Below are positions 25,706 to 35,022 of a DNA stretch of 64,000 nucleotides, piece by piece (position 1 is the stretch's first letter; the number at the start of each line of letters is the position of its first letter). Where the stretch lies: positions 1 through 64,000 of the forward strand of contig CAZIDZ010000008.1 in assembly GCA_964538455.1 (NCBI GenBank), written 5' to 3'. Source of the stretch: JAZDLX01 sp964538455. Its GTDB lineage: Bacteria > Electryoneota > Electryoneia > Electryoneales > Electryoneaceae. The notes beneath the pieces were generated by a model, which had not been told where the DNA came from, did no database searches, and worked only from the letters and a program-made list of their open reading frames with translations. The position numbers were made by a program, and so were the translations under genes.

Positions 25706-26931
25706 CACACCCCCCTCGCCGCGACGGCGGCAGCCTTCTTCGGATCGTGCCCGAACCTGCGCGGGACAGTCCAACGGTCGATCAACGGCGTCAGCAGGTT
25801 CATCAGCAGGATGGCGTAACTGACCCCCTCCGGATACCCCCCGACGAGACGAATGAGGATGGTGAGCACCCCCGCCCCTGCGCCGAAGATGAGGTGGCCT
25901 TTCTTCGTGATCGGCGTGGTCACCATGTCGGTCGCCATATAGAACGCGCCGAGGATCAGGCCGCCGGCGAAGATGTGGAACAGGACGTCCCCGCCGAACA
26001 GTTCGCTGCCGCCGAACATCCACCCGCCGAGGGCAACGACACCGATGAAGGAGAACGGGGTGCGCCAGTCGATGTAGTTCTTGTAGAACAGGTAGGCCGC
26101 TCCGACGAGCAGCAGCAGCGCGGAAGTCTCCCCGATACAGCCGCCTACGGTGCCCACCGCCAGGTCAACCACCTGCTGCCCGGTGTTGTGCAGCTGGTCA
26201 AGCGCCTGGGAGACGATGTTGACGGGCAGATTGGCCTGGTCCCAGACAGTCTTGAGCGCCGTTTTGTGCGCCTCAAGGGGGGTGGCGAAACTGACTCCGT
26301 CAACGAGGATCGACTGCGGGTTGACGCGCCAGGCGAAGAACGAGAATCCCTCTCTTTTCCACCAGAACGCGGGCAGCCAGTCTTTCGTCATGTGCAGCGG
26401 CCAGCTGGCGAGCAGAAACGCCCGTCCGGCCAACGCGGGATTCATCGGGTTCCAGCCAAGTCCTCCGAATGGCATTTTCGCGATCCCGATCGCGAACACC
26501 GACCCGACGACGGGGATCCACCAGGGAACTCCCGGCGGAATGTTGAAGCTAACGAGCACGCCGGTGAGCAGCGCGGAGGCGTCGCCGATGGTCGTCTTCA
26601 TGCCGAACACGCGTTCGATCAACCACTCGGTGAACACCGCGGCCAGCGCCCCGAGCAGAATCAGCCAGAGCGCCCGCAAGCCGAACACCCAGGTCGCGCC
26701 GAGGGCGGCGGGGACAAGCGTCAACGTGACCGTAATCATGATCCGCGACACCGATTCCACATCCCTCAGATGCGGGGACGAGGAGAGCGTGAAGCGGCGT
26801 GGGAGCGGCTTCGCAGCAGCAGCCTCCGGTGCAGCTTCCGGCCTCTTTTCAGCCGGTGCAGCGGGCTTATCCGGTGCTTCGCCACCCTCCGGTTGAGGTG
26901 CTGTGTCCTTGGGAGTCTCCATCCCTGCCAT
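25705..26931 (-). CDS. rnfD: Rnf complex subunit RnfD
   Basis: Membrane subunit homologous to NqrB, 408 residues with about ten helices. It has an extra N-terminal Ala/Pro/Glu-rich tail of about 45 residues, predicted disordered. The expected covalent-FMN site reads D211-G-V-S-F-A-T217, with Phe in place of the usual Gly of SGAT. G-x-I-G-E-T-S-A-L is conserved further on. It starts 6 bp after rnfC; a second ATG (26922) is equally possible. Confidence 0.95.
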   Translation of the reverse strand: MAGMETPKDTAPQPEGGEAPDKPAAPAEKRPEAAPEAAAAKPLPRRFTLSSSPHLRDVESVSRIMITVTLTLVPAALGATWVFGLRALWLILLGALAAVFTEWLIERVFGMKTTIGDASALLTGVLVSFNIPPGVPWWIPVVGSVFAIGIAKMPFGGLGWNPMNPALAGRAFLLASWPLHMTKDWLPAFWWKREGFSFFAWRVNPQSILVDGVSFATPLEAHKTALKTVWDQANLPVNIVSQALDQLHNTGQQVVDLAVGTVGGCIGETSALLLLVGAAYLFYKNYIDWRTPFSFIGVVALGGWMFGGSELFGGDVLFHIFAGGLILGAFYMATDMVTTPITKKGHLIFGAGAGVLTILIRLVGGYPEGVSYAILLMNLLTPLIDRWTVPRRFGHDPKKAAAVAARGV

Positions 26932-26937
26932 CCCTTG

Positions 26938-28275
26938 TCAGGCTGTCTTTTTCTGCAGCTGTTTGCGCCGCGCCGCCGCGATCGACGCCTTGCCGAAACG
27001 AATGTGCTGCACCAGGTTTCGTTTCGAGGGACAAATGTAGGTGCAGGAACCGCATTCGATGCATTCCGAGGCACCCAAACGCTCCGCTTCGTCGAACATC
27101 TCAAGCTGGCTGAACCGCGCGATGTTCGTGGGCAGCAGGAACACCGGACAGACGGAAACACACCGTCCGCAACCGATGCAGGGCTGTTCCCTGCCAAGTT
27201 TCGCATCGTTCTTGTTGAGCACGACAATGCCGCTGGTCCCCTTGACCACCGGCACGGCATCCGTCCACTGCGCGAGTCCCATCATTGGACCACCCATCAG
27301 CAGTTTCGCCGCGTTGTCGCGATAGCCCCCCGCCTTTCCCACCAACTCCGCGAACGGCGTTCCGATCTTGGCGATCAGGTTAACCGGTTTTTTCACCCCC
27401 GACCCGGTGACGGTGACATACCTCTCGATCAGGGGGCGGTTGTACCGGACGGCTTCGTAGATGGCGACGCAGGAACCGACGTTCTGGACGAGGCAGCCGA
27501 CATCCATCGGCAACCCCGGAGGAGGAGGAACCTCGCGGCCGGTGAGCGCGTTGATCAGCTGCTTTTCCGCGCCCTGCGGGTATTTCACAGGGAGCATTTC
27601 GACGCTGACGAGGGTGAACTCGGTGGCAGCCTTCTTCAATTTCTCAAACGCATCCGGCTTGTTGTTTTCGAGGGCGATGATAATCTTTGCTGCACCAACG
27701 GCCCTGGCGACGAGCATCGCTCCGCGGATGAGATCGTCGGGTCGTTCGAGCATCAGCCGGTGGTCGCTTGTCAGGTAGGGTTCGCACTCGGCGCCGTTGA
27801 TAATCACGGTATCGACCGGCTTGTCCTTGGGGGGACTCAACTTGACATGCGTCGGAAATGCTGCTCCGCCCATTCCCGCCAAGCCCGCATTTTTCACCCG
27901 CTCACGGATCTGTTCGGGGCTCGCCTCCTGCCAACCGTGATTCTCCTTGATCCCTTCGTACAAGGCGTCCTCGCCGTCCGCCTCAATCGTCACCGTGGGC
28001 AGCTCACGGCCCACCGGATTCGCGTAACTGCCAACATTCTTGACGGTGCCGCTGATGCTCGCGTGCACCGGGACGCTGACGAACCCCTCCGGTTCGGTCA
28101 ACGGTTGCCCGATCTTGACCGTATCCCCCTTCGCCACGATCACGTTGCCGGCGGCTCCGATGTGCTGGCTTACAGGGATGTAAACAACCTGCGGCTCCGG
28201 CATGCGTTCAGCTTTCTTTCCCGCCGTCAGCTTGAACTCCGGCGGATGCGTCCCACCGCGAAAGGTTTTCTTCAC
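26938..28275 (-). CDS. rnfC: Rnf complex subunit RnfC
   Basis: Peripheral subunit that binds NADH and FMN and carries two 4Fe-4S clusters; 445 residues. The N-terminal barrel-sandwich domain starts FRGGTHPPEFK, the nucleotide-binding segment is GMGGAAFPTHVKL (about 135-147), and cluster motifs are CIGCGRCVSVCP (about 363) and CIECGSCTYICP (about 405). GTG 28275 overlaps the nrdR stop by 4 bp, so it is translationally coupled to nrdR. Confidence 0.96.
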   Translation of the reverse strand: MKKTFRGGTHPPEFKLTAGKKAERMPEPQVVYIPVSQHIGAAGNVIVAKGDTVKIGQPLTEPEGFVSVPVHASISGTVKNVGSYANPVGRELPTVTIEADGEDALYEGIKENHGWQEASPEQIRERVKNAGLAGMGGAAFPTHVKLSPPKDKPVDTVIINGAECEPYLTSDHRLMLERPDDLIRGAMLVARAVGAAKIIIALENNKPDAFEKLKKAATEFTLVSVEMLPVKYPQGAEKQLINALTGREVPPPPGLPMDVGCLVQNVGSCVAIYEAVRYNRPLIERYVTVTGSGVKKPVNLIAKIGTPFAELVGKAGGYRDNAAKLLMGGPMMGLAQWTDAVPVVKGTSGIVVLNKNDAKLGREQPCIGCGRCVSVCPVFLLPTNIARFSQLEMFDEAERLGASECIECGSCTYICPSKRNLVQHIRFGKASIAAARRKQLQKKTA

Positions 28276-28718
28276 GTTAGCCTCTTGACCTCTTGAGTGA
28301 ATTCCCCGGCGTCCTCGAATCTGCGGTAAACGGACGCGTAGCGGATATACGCCACCTCGTCGAGTTTGCGCAGGCCGTTCATCACCCGTTCACCGATTTC
28401 ACGGCTGGCCACCTCTTTTTCCGCCCGTGCGAACAGCTCGCGCTCCACGGAAGAGACGAGCTGATCGAGGTCATCCATCGACACCGGCCGCTTGGCAGCG
28501 GCCAGGCGAATCCCGGTGGCGAGCTTGTTGCGGTCGTACTCCACCACCCTGCCGTCCCGCTTCTTCACCTGCAGCGCGATATCTTCCACATACTCATACG
28601 TCGTGTACCGGTTGCCGCAGTTCAGGCATTCCCGGCGGCGTCGCACCGAACGCTCATCGCGCGAGGGACGGCTGTCGATGACCTTGTCTCCCGTCGTGCC
28701 ACAGAACGGACACTTCAT
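28272..28718 (-). CDS. nrdR: Transcriptional repressor NrdR
   Basis: ATP/dATP-sensing repressor of ribonucleotide reductase genes; 148 residues, the usual size. Zinc ribbon cysteines C3, C6, C31 and C34 (CPFCG, CLNCG) with the arginine-rich DNA-binding loop RRRRE, then an ATP-cone (about 46-136, VKKRDGRVVEYDRNKLATGI). Normally next to nrd, ribD or nus genes; here it is the first gene of the rnf operon with a 4-bp overlap. I saw no clear NrdR box upstream. Confidence 0.97.
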   Translation of the reverse strand: MKCPFCGTTGDKVIDSRPSRDERSVRRRRECLNCGNRYTTYEYVEDIALQVKKRDGRVVEYDRNKLATGIRLAAAKRPVSMDDLDQLVSSVERELFARAEKEVASREIGERVMNGLRKLDEVAYIRYASVYRRFEDAGEFTQEVKRLT

Positions 28719-28909
28719 CCGGCAACCCCATATGCATCCCTACGTTCTGCGATGGTACGCCTCGATTGTTCACCAACGAGTATGAAATTCGATCCTTCTC
28801 GCACGAAAAGGAAATCGGTGCTCCGACTTCCTTCACGTTACTATCTTCACACAAACTACAATTCATAGTAGAGGTATTTCCATCAATTAGGCGAGCTTAA
28901 AGGGCCCGT

Positions 28910-30217
28910 CTACCAGGCGAAGTGCGGGAACGAGGTGGCGACCTCTTTCACCTCGGCGCGCACGCTCTCCTGCAAGGTCGTGTTCTCAATATCGCCCAGC
29001 ACGCGTTCGATCCAGCCGGCGATTTTCTTCATCTCGTCCGTCCCCATGCCGCGGGTGGTGAGGGCGGGAGTGCCAATGCGGATGCCGCTGGTCTTGAACG
29101 GCGAGCGGGTGTCGCCGGGCACCATATTCTTGTTGGTCGTGATCCCGGCGTTTTCCAAGGCCTTTTCGGCCTCTTTGCCGGTGTATTCCCGGGAGCGAAG
29201 ATCCATCAGCATCAGGTGGTTGTCCGTGCCGCCGGAAACGAGATCGAATCCCCGGGCGATCAACTCTTCCGCGAGAATTTTTGCGTTCTCAACGACCTTT
29301 TCGATATAGGTCTTGAACTCGGGCTGCAACGCCTCCTGGAAGGCGACAGCCTTCGCAGCGATGATGTGCATCAGAGGACCGCCCTGGAGTCCGGGGAAGG
29401 TGACCGAATCGATTGCCTCGGTGACCGTTTTCTGCTTCGGCATTCCGTCCAGCAGGATCTCGCCGCCCTCATAATTCGAGAGGATCAGGCCGCCTCGCGG
29501 TCCGCGCAGAGTTTTGTGAGTCGTCGAGGTCACCGCGTGGCAACAGGGAAGCGGATCCGGGTGCAGCTTAGCCGCAACCTGGCCGGCCACGTGCGCGATG
29601 TCCGCCACCAGCCACGCTCCAACCTCATCCGCGATTTCCCGGAATTTCGCGTAGTCCCAAAATCGGGGATAGGCGGACGCCCCGGTCATGATCAGGCGCG
29701 GCTTCACCTCGCGGGCCATCCTGGCGACGGCGTCCATGTCCAGACGACCCGTATCCATATTCACTTCGTAGGCGTGGACATCGTAGAACCGGCCCGAGAC
29801 GTTCACCGGACTCCCGTGCGTGAGGTGGCCGCCGTGGTTGAGGTGCAGCCCCATGATCGGGATTTTCTTCCCCCCCTCCTTGAACGGATCGAGCAGGGAG
29901 AAATAGACCGCCTGATTCGCCTGGGAACCGCTGTGCGGTTGGACGTTAACCCATGTCGCACCAAACAGCTGCTTCGCCCTGTCGCGCGCCAGATCCTCCG
30001 CCTCATCCACGTAAGTGCAGCCGCCGTAGTAACGCTTTTTCGGATACCCCTCCGCGTATTTGTTGGTCATCACAGAACCGGCCGCTTCCATGACCGCAGG
30101 GCTGACGATGTTCTCCGAGGCGATCATCTCCAGCGTTTCGGTCTGGCGAGCCAGCTCATGTTCGATCGACTCAGCGATCTCAGGATCGAAGGTTTTGAGG
30201 TGTTCAGGCGCGCCCAT
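28910..30217 (-). CDS. glyA: Serine hydroxymethyltransferase
   Basis: PLP enzyme converting serine and tetrahydrofolate to glycine and methylene-tetrahydrofolate; cytoplasmic. The PLP lysine lies in TSTTHKTLRGPRGG (about K235), and substrate-site motifs ASENIVSP, YAEGYPKKRYYGG and PHSGSQAN are intact. ATG 30217 is preferred over GTG 30229 because GGGGAG lies about 6 nt ahead; 435 residues, slightly longer than the common 415-420. Stands alone on the minus strand; a possible AT-rich -10 (TATTAT) lies near 30288. Confidence 0.97.
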   Translation of the reverse strand: MGAPEHLKTFDPEIAESIEHELARQTETLEMIASENIVSPAVMEAAGSVMTNKYAEGYPKKRYYGGCTYVDEAEDLARDRAKQLFGATWVNVQPHSGSQANQAVYFSLLDPFKEGGKKIPIMGLHLNHGGHLTHGSPVNVSGRFYDVHAYEVNMDTGRLDMDAVARMAREVKPRLIMTGASAYPRFWDYAKFREIADEVGAWLVADIAHVAGQVAAKLHPDPLPCCHAVTSTTHKTLRGPRGGLILSNYEGGEILLDGMPKQKTVTEAIDSVTFPGLQGGPLMHIIAAKAVAFQEALQPEFKTYIEKVVENAKILAEELIARGFDLVSGGTDNHLMLMDLRSREYTGKEAEKALENAGITTNKNMVPGDTRSPFKTSGIRIGTPALTTRGMGTDEMKKIAGWIERVLGDIENTTLQESVRAEVKEVATSFPHFAW

Positions 30218-30346
30218 GGCACTCCCCACATCCGGTCAACGGAAGCTATGTTCTGCTCGCATCAAACGCGCAGAGGAAGCGATAATATAATACTTGTGTC
30301 CAGCCTTTGCCGAACCTGCGCTCGGAGGTAGCAATCAAATAATTAA

Positions 30347-30514
30347 GAGTTTGCGATCACTAAATGGGAATGCAAAGGCACCTGCGGGGCAAAACTGGAA
30401 GGCGCGTACTCGCTGGTCTTTGCCGAATTTACGGACACACAAACTTTAAAGACCCTGCCGATCCGGTCCATCGACTATCCGACGGCCAAAATCCTAAAAA
30501 CGCCAATAAAATAG
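30347..30514 (+). pseudogene. Possible 3' remnant of a gene
   Basis: A 55-codon open stretch without any start codon ends at TAG 30512-30514. Its translation has a balanced composition (for example CKGTCGAKLEGAYSLVFAEF) and could be the decayed end of a lost gene, but no family is recognised. It lies in the 328-bp glyA-rpiB spacer, which also holds a small AGGGACAGTCCCT palindrome (30513-30525). Confidence 0.25.
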
Positions 30515-30545
30515 GGACAGTCCCTCTTTTATCGTGAAATCAGTA

Positions 30546-30992
30546 TCAATGATTTGACGAATCCATGTCCTTGATCTTATTGACTCTACGTTCGTGCCGC
30601 TCGCCGCCGTGCTGGGTTTTCAGCCAAGCCTGCACCGCCTCCCACGCGGTGTCCGGCGCCGTGATCCTGCCCCCCAGCGCGACCATGTTGGCGAAGTTGT
30701 GCTCAGCGGCGAGACGACCCTCCTCGGCGCTGTTGATCTTCGCGCAACGGATTCCCTTGATCTTGTTCGCGGCGATCGACATTCCGATCCCGGTCCCACA
30801 GATCAGGATCCCGCCATCGTACACACCGTCCGCGACGAGCTTCGCCGCTTTGAACGCATAATCGGGGTAGTCGACGCTGGCGGGTCCGTGTGTCCCAATA
30901 TCCTCGATCTCATAGCCCGCCTCTCTCAGCCGTTCCGCGAGGCTATCCTTCAAATCCGCTCCCGCGTGATCTGCGGCAAGGATCAGTTTCAT
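30546..30992 (-). CDS. rpiB: Ribose 5-phosphate isomerase B
   Basis: Isomerase of the pentose phosphate pathway (ribose 5-phosphate to ribulose 5-phosphate), LacAB/RpiB family; 148 residues. The N-terminal AADHAGADLK motif, the active-site segment GILICGTGIGMSIAANK with its conserved Cys, and the C-terminal RHERRVNKI motif are present. ATG 30992 has GGGAG 8 nt upstream; the longer open frame to 31058 would add a glycine- and serine-rich tail lacking in relatives. Located 81 bp after the TPR lipoprotein gene. Confidence 0.95.
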   Translation of the reverse strand: MKLILAADHAGADLKDSLAERLREAGYEIEDIGTHGPASVDYPDYAFKAAKLVADGVYDGGILICGTGIGMSIAANKIKGIRCAKINSAEEGRLAAEHNFANMVALGGRITAPDTAWEAVQAWLKTQHGGERHERRVNKIKDMDSSNH

Positions 30993-31073
30993 CTCCCCCT
31001 CTCCCGAAGAAAACAACGAGGGGGAATCCAGGATTCCCCCATCGATTTCTCCACTCATGCGCCATCGCCGGGA

Positions 31074-32387
31074 TCACTTGCTTTTGGCGAGAGCGTCCAG
31101 GTACTGCTGCAGGAACGCGACCTCGGGCCAGCCCGGCTGAATCCACGAAAAGCATTCCCGCGCGGGCATCTTCCGATCTTGCGCCATGAACCAGTCGGCA
31201 TATTGCGGGATGAACTTGTTCTGCTCGAAGAACTGAATCCGCCGGTTCGCCTTCTCCTGGACGGCGTAGTCTTCGCTGTTGGCGGCCTTTTTGAAGAGGC
31301 CGTAGGCGATTGCCAACACGAGCTTGTCGTCGTACTCAATTCCACGCCCCTTCGAGCAGGCGTCAGAGCTGGCTTCGTACACCTGGCCGAGCATATAATC
31401 GCCCTCGGCGAGGGTGCCCCCGGCCGCTTTCTTCGCCTGCAGAATCCAGTCGCGAGCGTTGACCCAGTCGCCGAGCTGGCGGTAATTGTCGGCGATGCGA
31501 AGACGGGCTTCGCTGTCGTTCGGATCCTGTTTCAACAGGGCGGCGTAAGCGTTGATCGCGTCCTTGGATTTGCCGAGGTTTTCGTACGCCTGTGCCTTGC
31601 GCCGGAAGGCTTCAAGGCGGTTCGGGTCGAGTTTAAGCACGCTGTTTGCCTGGCCGATCACCTTGTCATTGAGGTTCTGATCGGAATAGGCCAGCAGCAG
31701 CTCCATCTGTTTCTCGACATCATTTGGATTGCCCGCCACCTCCTCTTCGAGGTGCTTGATATAATCCTCGGGCGCGCGGTACTTGCGCAGCAGGTAGCCG
31801 AGCTTATCCTTGACGCTTTGATCGTCCGGGACGATCTTCTGCAGCTGTTCATAAGCGGCGATCGCCTGATCCGGCATCTCCTTCGCCTCGTAAAGCTCAG
31901 CGATTTTCTTGCGGTACTCCACGTTCCCCGTGTCGAGCGCCGACGCCATTTTGTAGAGCACAAGGGCGCTGTCCAGATTCCCCTGGGTTTTCAGCATGAA
32001 CCCGAGGGTGCTGCTGAGGAACGGATCATCCTGGTGGTACTTGAGGCCCAGGCCGAGGACATACTGCGCGCTGTCCGGCTGGTTCGTGTTCATGTAGCTC
32101 TGGTACAGGCGTGACCAGTCGTTGTACTGATTCTTGACATCGAGCCTGACGACCTTCCAGAGATAGCGGCGCGCTTCCTCCCACTGACTCTGCTTCAACT
32201 TGTCGTAAGCAAACATGCGCGCGATCTTCAGCTCGCGTTCGTTGGCTTTGGCGATCGAATCCTGCATCCGGGCGAGTTCTTCCGGGCTGGGCTGTTTCAC
32301 CTGCTGCTGCACGGCGCAGCCCACAAGAAACAAGGTTCCGGCAAATGCAAGAATCACTGCTGCACTTCCAAATACTCGAATCCGCAT
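31074..32387 (-). CDS. TPR-repeat lipoprotein
   Basis: 437-residue lipoprotein with lipobox LFLVGC (Cys24), then an acidic coiled segment and a series of about eight tetratricopeptide repeats (for example ALVLYKMASALDTGNVEYRK and DAINAYAALLKQDPNDSEAR). Such repeats form protein-binding solenoids; an outer-membrane or periplasmic scaffold is likely. ATG 32387 has GGAGG 8 nt ahead. It lies 66 bp behind the PorV-like barrel gene in an apparent envelope operon. Specific partner unknown. Confidence 0.85.
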   Translation of the reverse strand: MRIRVFGSAAVILAFAGTLFLVGCAVQQQVKQPSPEELARMQDSIAKANERELKIARMFAYDKLKQSQWEEARRYLWKVVRLDVKNQYNDWSRLYQSYMNTNQPDSAQYVLGLGLKYHQDDPFLSSTLGFMLKTQGNLDSALVLYKMASALDTGNVEYRKKIAELYEAKEMPDQAIAAYEQLQKIVPDDQSVKDKLGYLLRKYRAPEDYIKHLEEEVAGNPNDVEKQMELLLAYSDQNLNDKVIGQANSVLKLDPNRLEAFRRKAQAYENLGKSKDAINAYAALLKQDPNDSEARLRIADNYRQLGDWVNARDWILQAKKAAGGTLAEGDYMLGQVYEASSDACSKGRGIEYDDKLVLAIAYGLFKKAANSEDYAVQEKANRRIQFFEQNKFIPQYADWFMAQDRKMPARECFSWIQPGWPEVAFLQQYLDALAKSK

Positions 32388-32453
32388 GATGTTTTCCTCC
32401 AAGCCGTCGGCTCCGGCTTGCCCCTCCGTTATCAATCAATCGTGCTTTTCATC

Positions 32454-33686
32454 CTATTTGCCGCGGCGCACGAACCAGCTCTCGGTGCTGCTGAATCCCA
32501 AACGGATTCCAGTCACCCGTTCGCGCACTCCGACTCCATTCGCCGCAGTATCCCCGCGCCAATCCATGGTCAGGGCGAGGTCCAGCATCCCCATGTGAGT
32601 CCGCACGGGAATGCCTACGCCGAGAGCGAGCCCGAACGTCTTCACCGGGTCGCTGCCCGCGCTCACGTACTCTTTTCCGAAGTGTCCCCCCGCCCGGTAC
32701 GTCCACTTCTGGTACCAGGGCTCCAGCGGGGAGCGTGACGGCAATAGTTCGAAACCGGCGTTCGCGAGCCACGCGTTCAAGTAGGTGTCGGATACTCCGA
32801 TTACATCCTGCGCCGTCGAACCCCAGGCGGCGAACGACCCCTGCCCGTAGGTTCGCTTCCGGCCGGACGTCCACGCCGCACCAACGCTCAGCGATAGCGG
32901 CATCTCCAGGGATCCGGCCGAGATGCCCAGCGAATCGCCGCCGACAATCTCCAGGGAGCGGTGCACGCTGATCGACGCGGGGAGCTGCACTGTTGCGGCG
33001 GCCATCAACGGAGTCCCGGAGTATTGGGCACCGAAGCGCACGGCGATGCCGGACAACTGGTTTCGGATCGTCTTCCCGGACTCGGTGAATCCACCGGTGT
33101 CAAACGTCATCTGCCAGATGCGGTCCAACTTTCCGAAAACATAGTCGAGAGCGACGCCCATCGCCAGAGAATTGCCGAGACGGACTCCGAAATTCGAGGA
33201 GAAGGCGGACAGGCCTCCGACTCCGCTGAACGTCTCGGTCAGGTGATACGAGGCGAGCGTGTCCTCCGGAAGCAGATCGGTGACCGTGGAGGTTCTGCGA
33301 ATCAGGAACGAGTAGTCCGTCACCGTTTTGTAAGCGAATCCGATTCCCAGTGTGCGATAGATCGGCATCGCGAGGGCAACGGTCGGGAACTGCAGATCGC
33401 TCGCTCCATCCTTCCCGGAGAGTACATCCTGCGAGGAGCTGATGCGCACGTTCGAGGCCATCAGGAAACGGGTGCGGCCGGAGCTGTTCCACCCCGCCGG
33501 GTTCATCGTCGAGAGGTACACGGAATCCGCGGTGAGAATGTCCACTCCGCCCAACGCGGCGCTGCGGACGCTCAAGGGGTCCACCATCACTCCCGCCCCC
33601 AGCGTGGCGAACGGGGACGACGCGGACGCAGCGAGGGCGCCGGTGAGCAGCAGGACAATGGCGAGTGTGGTTGTCCGCATCTTCAT
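32454..33686 (-). CDS. PorV/FadL-like outer-membrane beta-barrel protein
   Basis: 410 residues with a signal peptide (1-23) followed by an N-terminal segment SVRSAALGGVDILTADSVYL and the motif NPAGW, typical of PorV/PorQ- and FadL-type barrels in FCB bacteria. The remainder is alternating amphipathic strands. PorV-type proteins shuttle cargo of the type IX secretion system, which would fit the five sorting-domain proteins in this window, but other barrels share this look. Its start overlaps the preceding lipoprotein stop (ATGA). Confidence 0.75.
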   Translation of the reverse strand: MKMRTTTLAIVLLLTGALAASASSPFATLGAGVMVDPLSVRSAALGGVDILTADSVYLSTMNPAGWNSSGRTRFLMASNVRISSSQDVLSGKDGASDLQFPTVALAMPIYRTLGIGFAYKTVTDYSFLIRRTSTVTDLLPEDTLASYHLTETFSGVGGLSAFSSNFGVRLGNSLAMGVALDYVFGKLDRIWQMTFDTGGFTESGKTIRNQLSGIAVRFGAQYSGTPLMAAATVQLPASISVHRSLEIVGGDSLGISAGSLEMPLSLSVGAAWTSGRKRTYGQGSFAAWGSTAQDVIGVSDTYLNAWLANAGFELLPSRSPLEPWYQKWTYRAGGHFGKEYVSAGSDPVKTFGLALGVGIPVRTHMGMLDLALTMDWRGDTAANGVGVRERVTGIRLGFSSTESWFVRRGK

Positions 33687-34915
33687 TCCGAATAGTCCGT
33701 GTAGAGCACGCGTACGTACGGCCGCAATGTCGTATCGGGGACAGTGATGTCGTAAAAAACCGCACGCCCCATGGTGTTACCAGCGTTTGTCTGCCGGATC
33801 GCTAAGCCCTTGTTCTCGGTCGGATGCTTCTCCAGCTCGCGGGCGAGGTCGGTGATGTCCATAGTCACCTGCGCCGCGCCCTCCCCGATCACCTGCGCCA
33901 CGGACGGCCAGTAGAGCAGGCCGAGCGAATCCGGGTACTCATCCCACTCGGTGGTCACCTGGTACGCAGTGAACAAACCCGGATCGCCGAAGGCATAGAC
34001 ACTCGCCGTGTCCACCTTGAGAAACAGCTGCGCCGAGTTGATGCTGGCGGTTCTCGGCGAGAGCGAGGAAAAGTCGGCTTTGAACAGCATCTGCCGCTGG
34101 TACCCGTTGGTGAGGTACAAACGGTTGTCGCCCACCGGAAGCGTCACGTCGTTCGCGAGGTATGTTGTGTAGGTCGGCCTCATCTCGATCAGCGAGTCGG
34201 GGTGCAGCTCTCCCCCGTCGATCACGGACGCGCGAAATTTCAACAGCGGCACAAGGCTGTCGCTTTTCACCGTAAAGGTGTAGAACCGTTTCAGGAACGT
34301 GGCGGTACCCTCGTCCACGCGCAGCAGGATTCCGTTGCGAAGCGAATCGACCTCCCAGCGGTGCAGGGTCACCGTGTCAATGGGAAATTCAATCGAGTCG
34401 TCCGGCGCAGGAGTGCCGATCCCCGCGACGCCGATCATCTCGCTGACAAAGGGATAGTCGTAGTCGATCTCGGACGAATCGTAGGGTTCATCGATGCGCA
34501 GCACATTCGCCTGCCAGGGAGTCCAATCGGTCACGTTGGCGGAGTCGACAAGCCCGTAGGTGTGCAGCACGACCACGGCCGAATCGTAGGAAAGAATCGA
34601 ATCCACGTAGGTCTTCTGATCCGGAAAGCGCATCAGAATATCCGCCTGCATCCCGTTCTGTTCGCCCGCGTAGAGCAGGGATGTTGTGGATTTCATTTCG
34701 TCCCCGACGATCCGCGTCCGGGACTGCTGGATCTGGAGCACGGTGTCCCGCAGCACGCCTTCGAGCTGCTGGCCGACGACGGACGAGCCCACCTCGCTGT
34801 TATACTGGCCGCACCCCGCAGCGAGCGCCGCAGCCAATGAAACGGCGATCAGCAGCAACGAAACGCGCACGAGGACCACCCTTCCCCCTGATTTCGCCGA
34901 TCCCTTCGTCCGCAT
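33683..34915 (-). CDS. Lipoprotein with beta-rich repeat domain
   Basis: 410-residue lipoprotein: basic N-terminus, hydrophobic helix and lipobox ALAAGC (Cys35). The mature part is beta-rich; a later segment (RQMLFKADFSSL ... INSAQLFLKVD) resembles DNRLRE/disaggregatase-like jelly-roll domains, and the overall layout resembles DUF4270-type lipoproteins. AAGGAG lies 4 nt before ATG 34915. First gene of a three- or four-gene envelope operon with its own promoter (34946-34974). Precise role unknown. Confidence 0.75.
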   Translation of the reverse strand: MRTKGSAKSGGRVVLVRVSLLLIAVSLAAALAAGCGQYNSEVGSSVVGQQLEGVLRDTVLQIQQSRTRIVGDEMKSTTSLLYAGEQNGMQADILMRFPDQKTYVDSILSYDSAVVVLHTYGLVDSANVTDWTPWQANVLRIDEPYDSSEIDYDYPFVSEMIGVAGIGTPAPDDSIEFPIDTVTLHRWEVDSLRNGILLRVDEGTATFLKRFYTFTVKSDSLVPLLKFRASVIDGGELHPDSLIEMRPTYTTYLANDVTLPVGDNRLYLTNGYQRQMLFKADFSSLSPRTASINSAQLFLKVDTASVYAFGDPGLFTAYQVTTEWDEYPDSLGLLYWPSVAQVIGEGAAQVTMDITDLARELEKHPTENKGLAIRQTNAGNTMGRAVFYDITVPDTTLRPYVRVLYTDYSE

Positions 34916-34945
34916 GTGACTCCTTGATTCCGTTCCAGAACGGGC

Positions 34946-34974
34946 AATGTACGTCCGGTGACCAGAGCTCGCAA
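34946..34974 (-). promoter_or_regulatory. Promoter of the envelope lipoprotein/barrel operon
   Basis: Minus-strand -35 TTGCGA (34974-34969), 17-bp spacer, -10 TACATT (34951-34946), about 30 bp ahead of the lipoprotein ATG. Confidence 0.55.
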
Positions 34975-35022
34975 GGCATCGCCGGTCGTCGATCTCCCCG
35001 CAACTGTCAGAAATTTGTCAAC

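Noticed and set aside
25747..28296. 849-codon plus-strand open frame
   Set aside because: Antisense to rnfD and rnfC, low-complexity charged composition, no domain.
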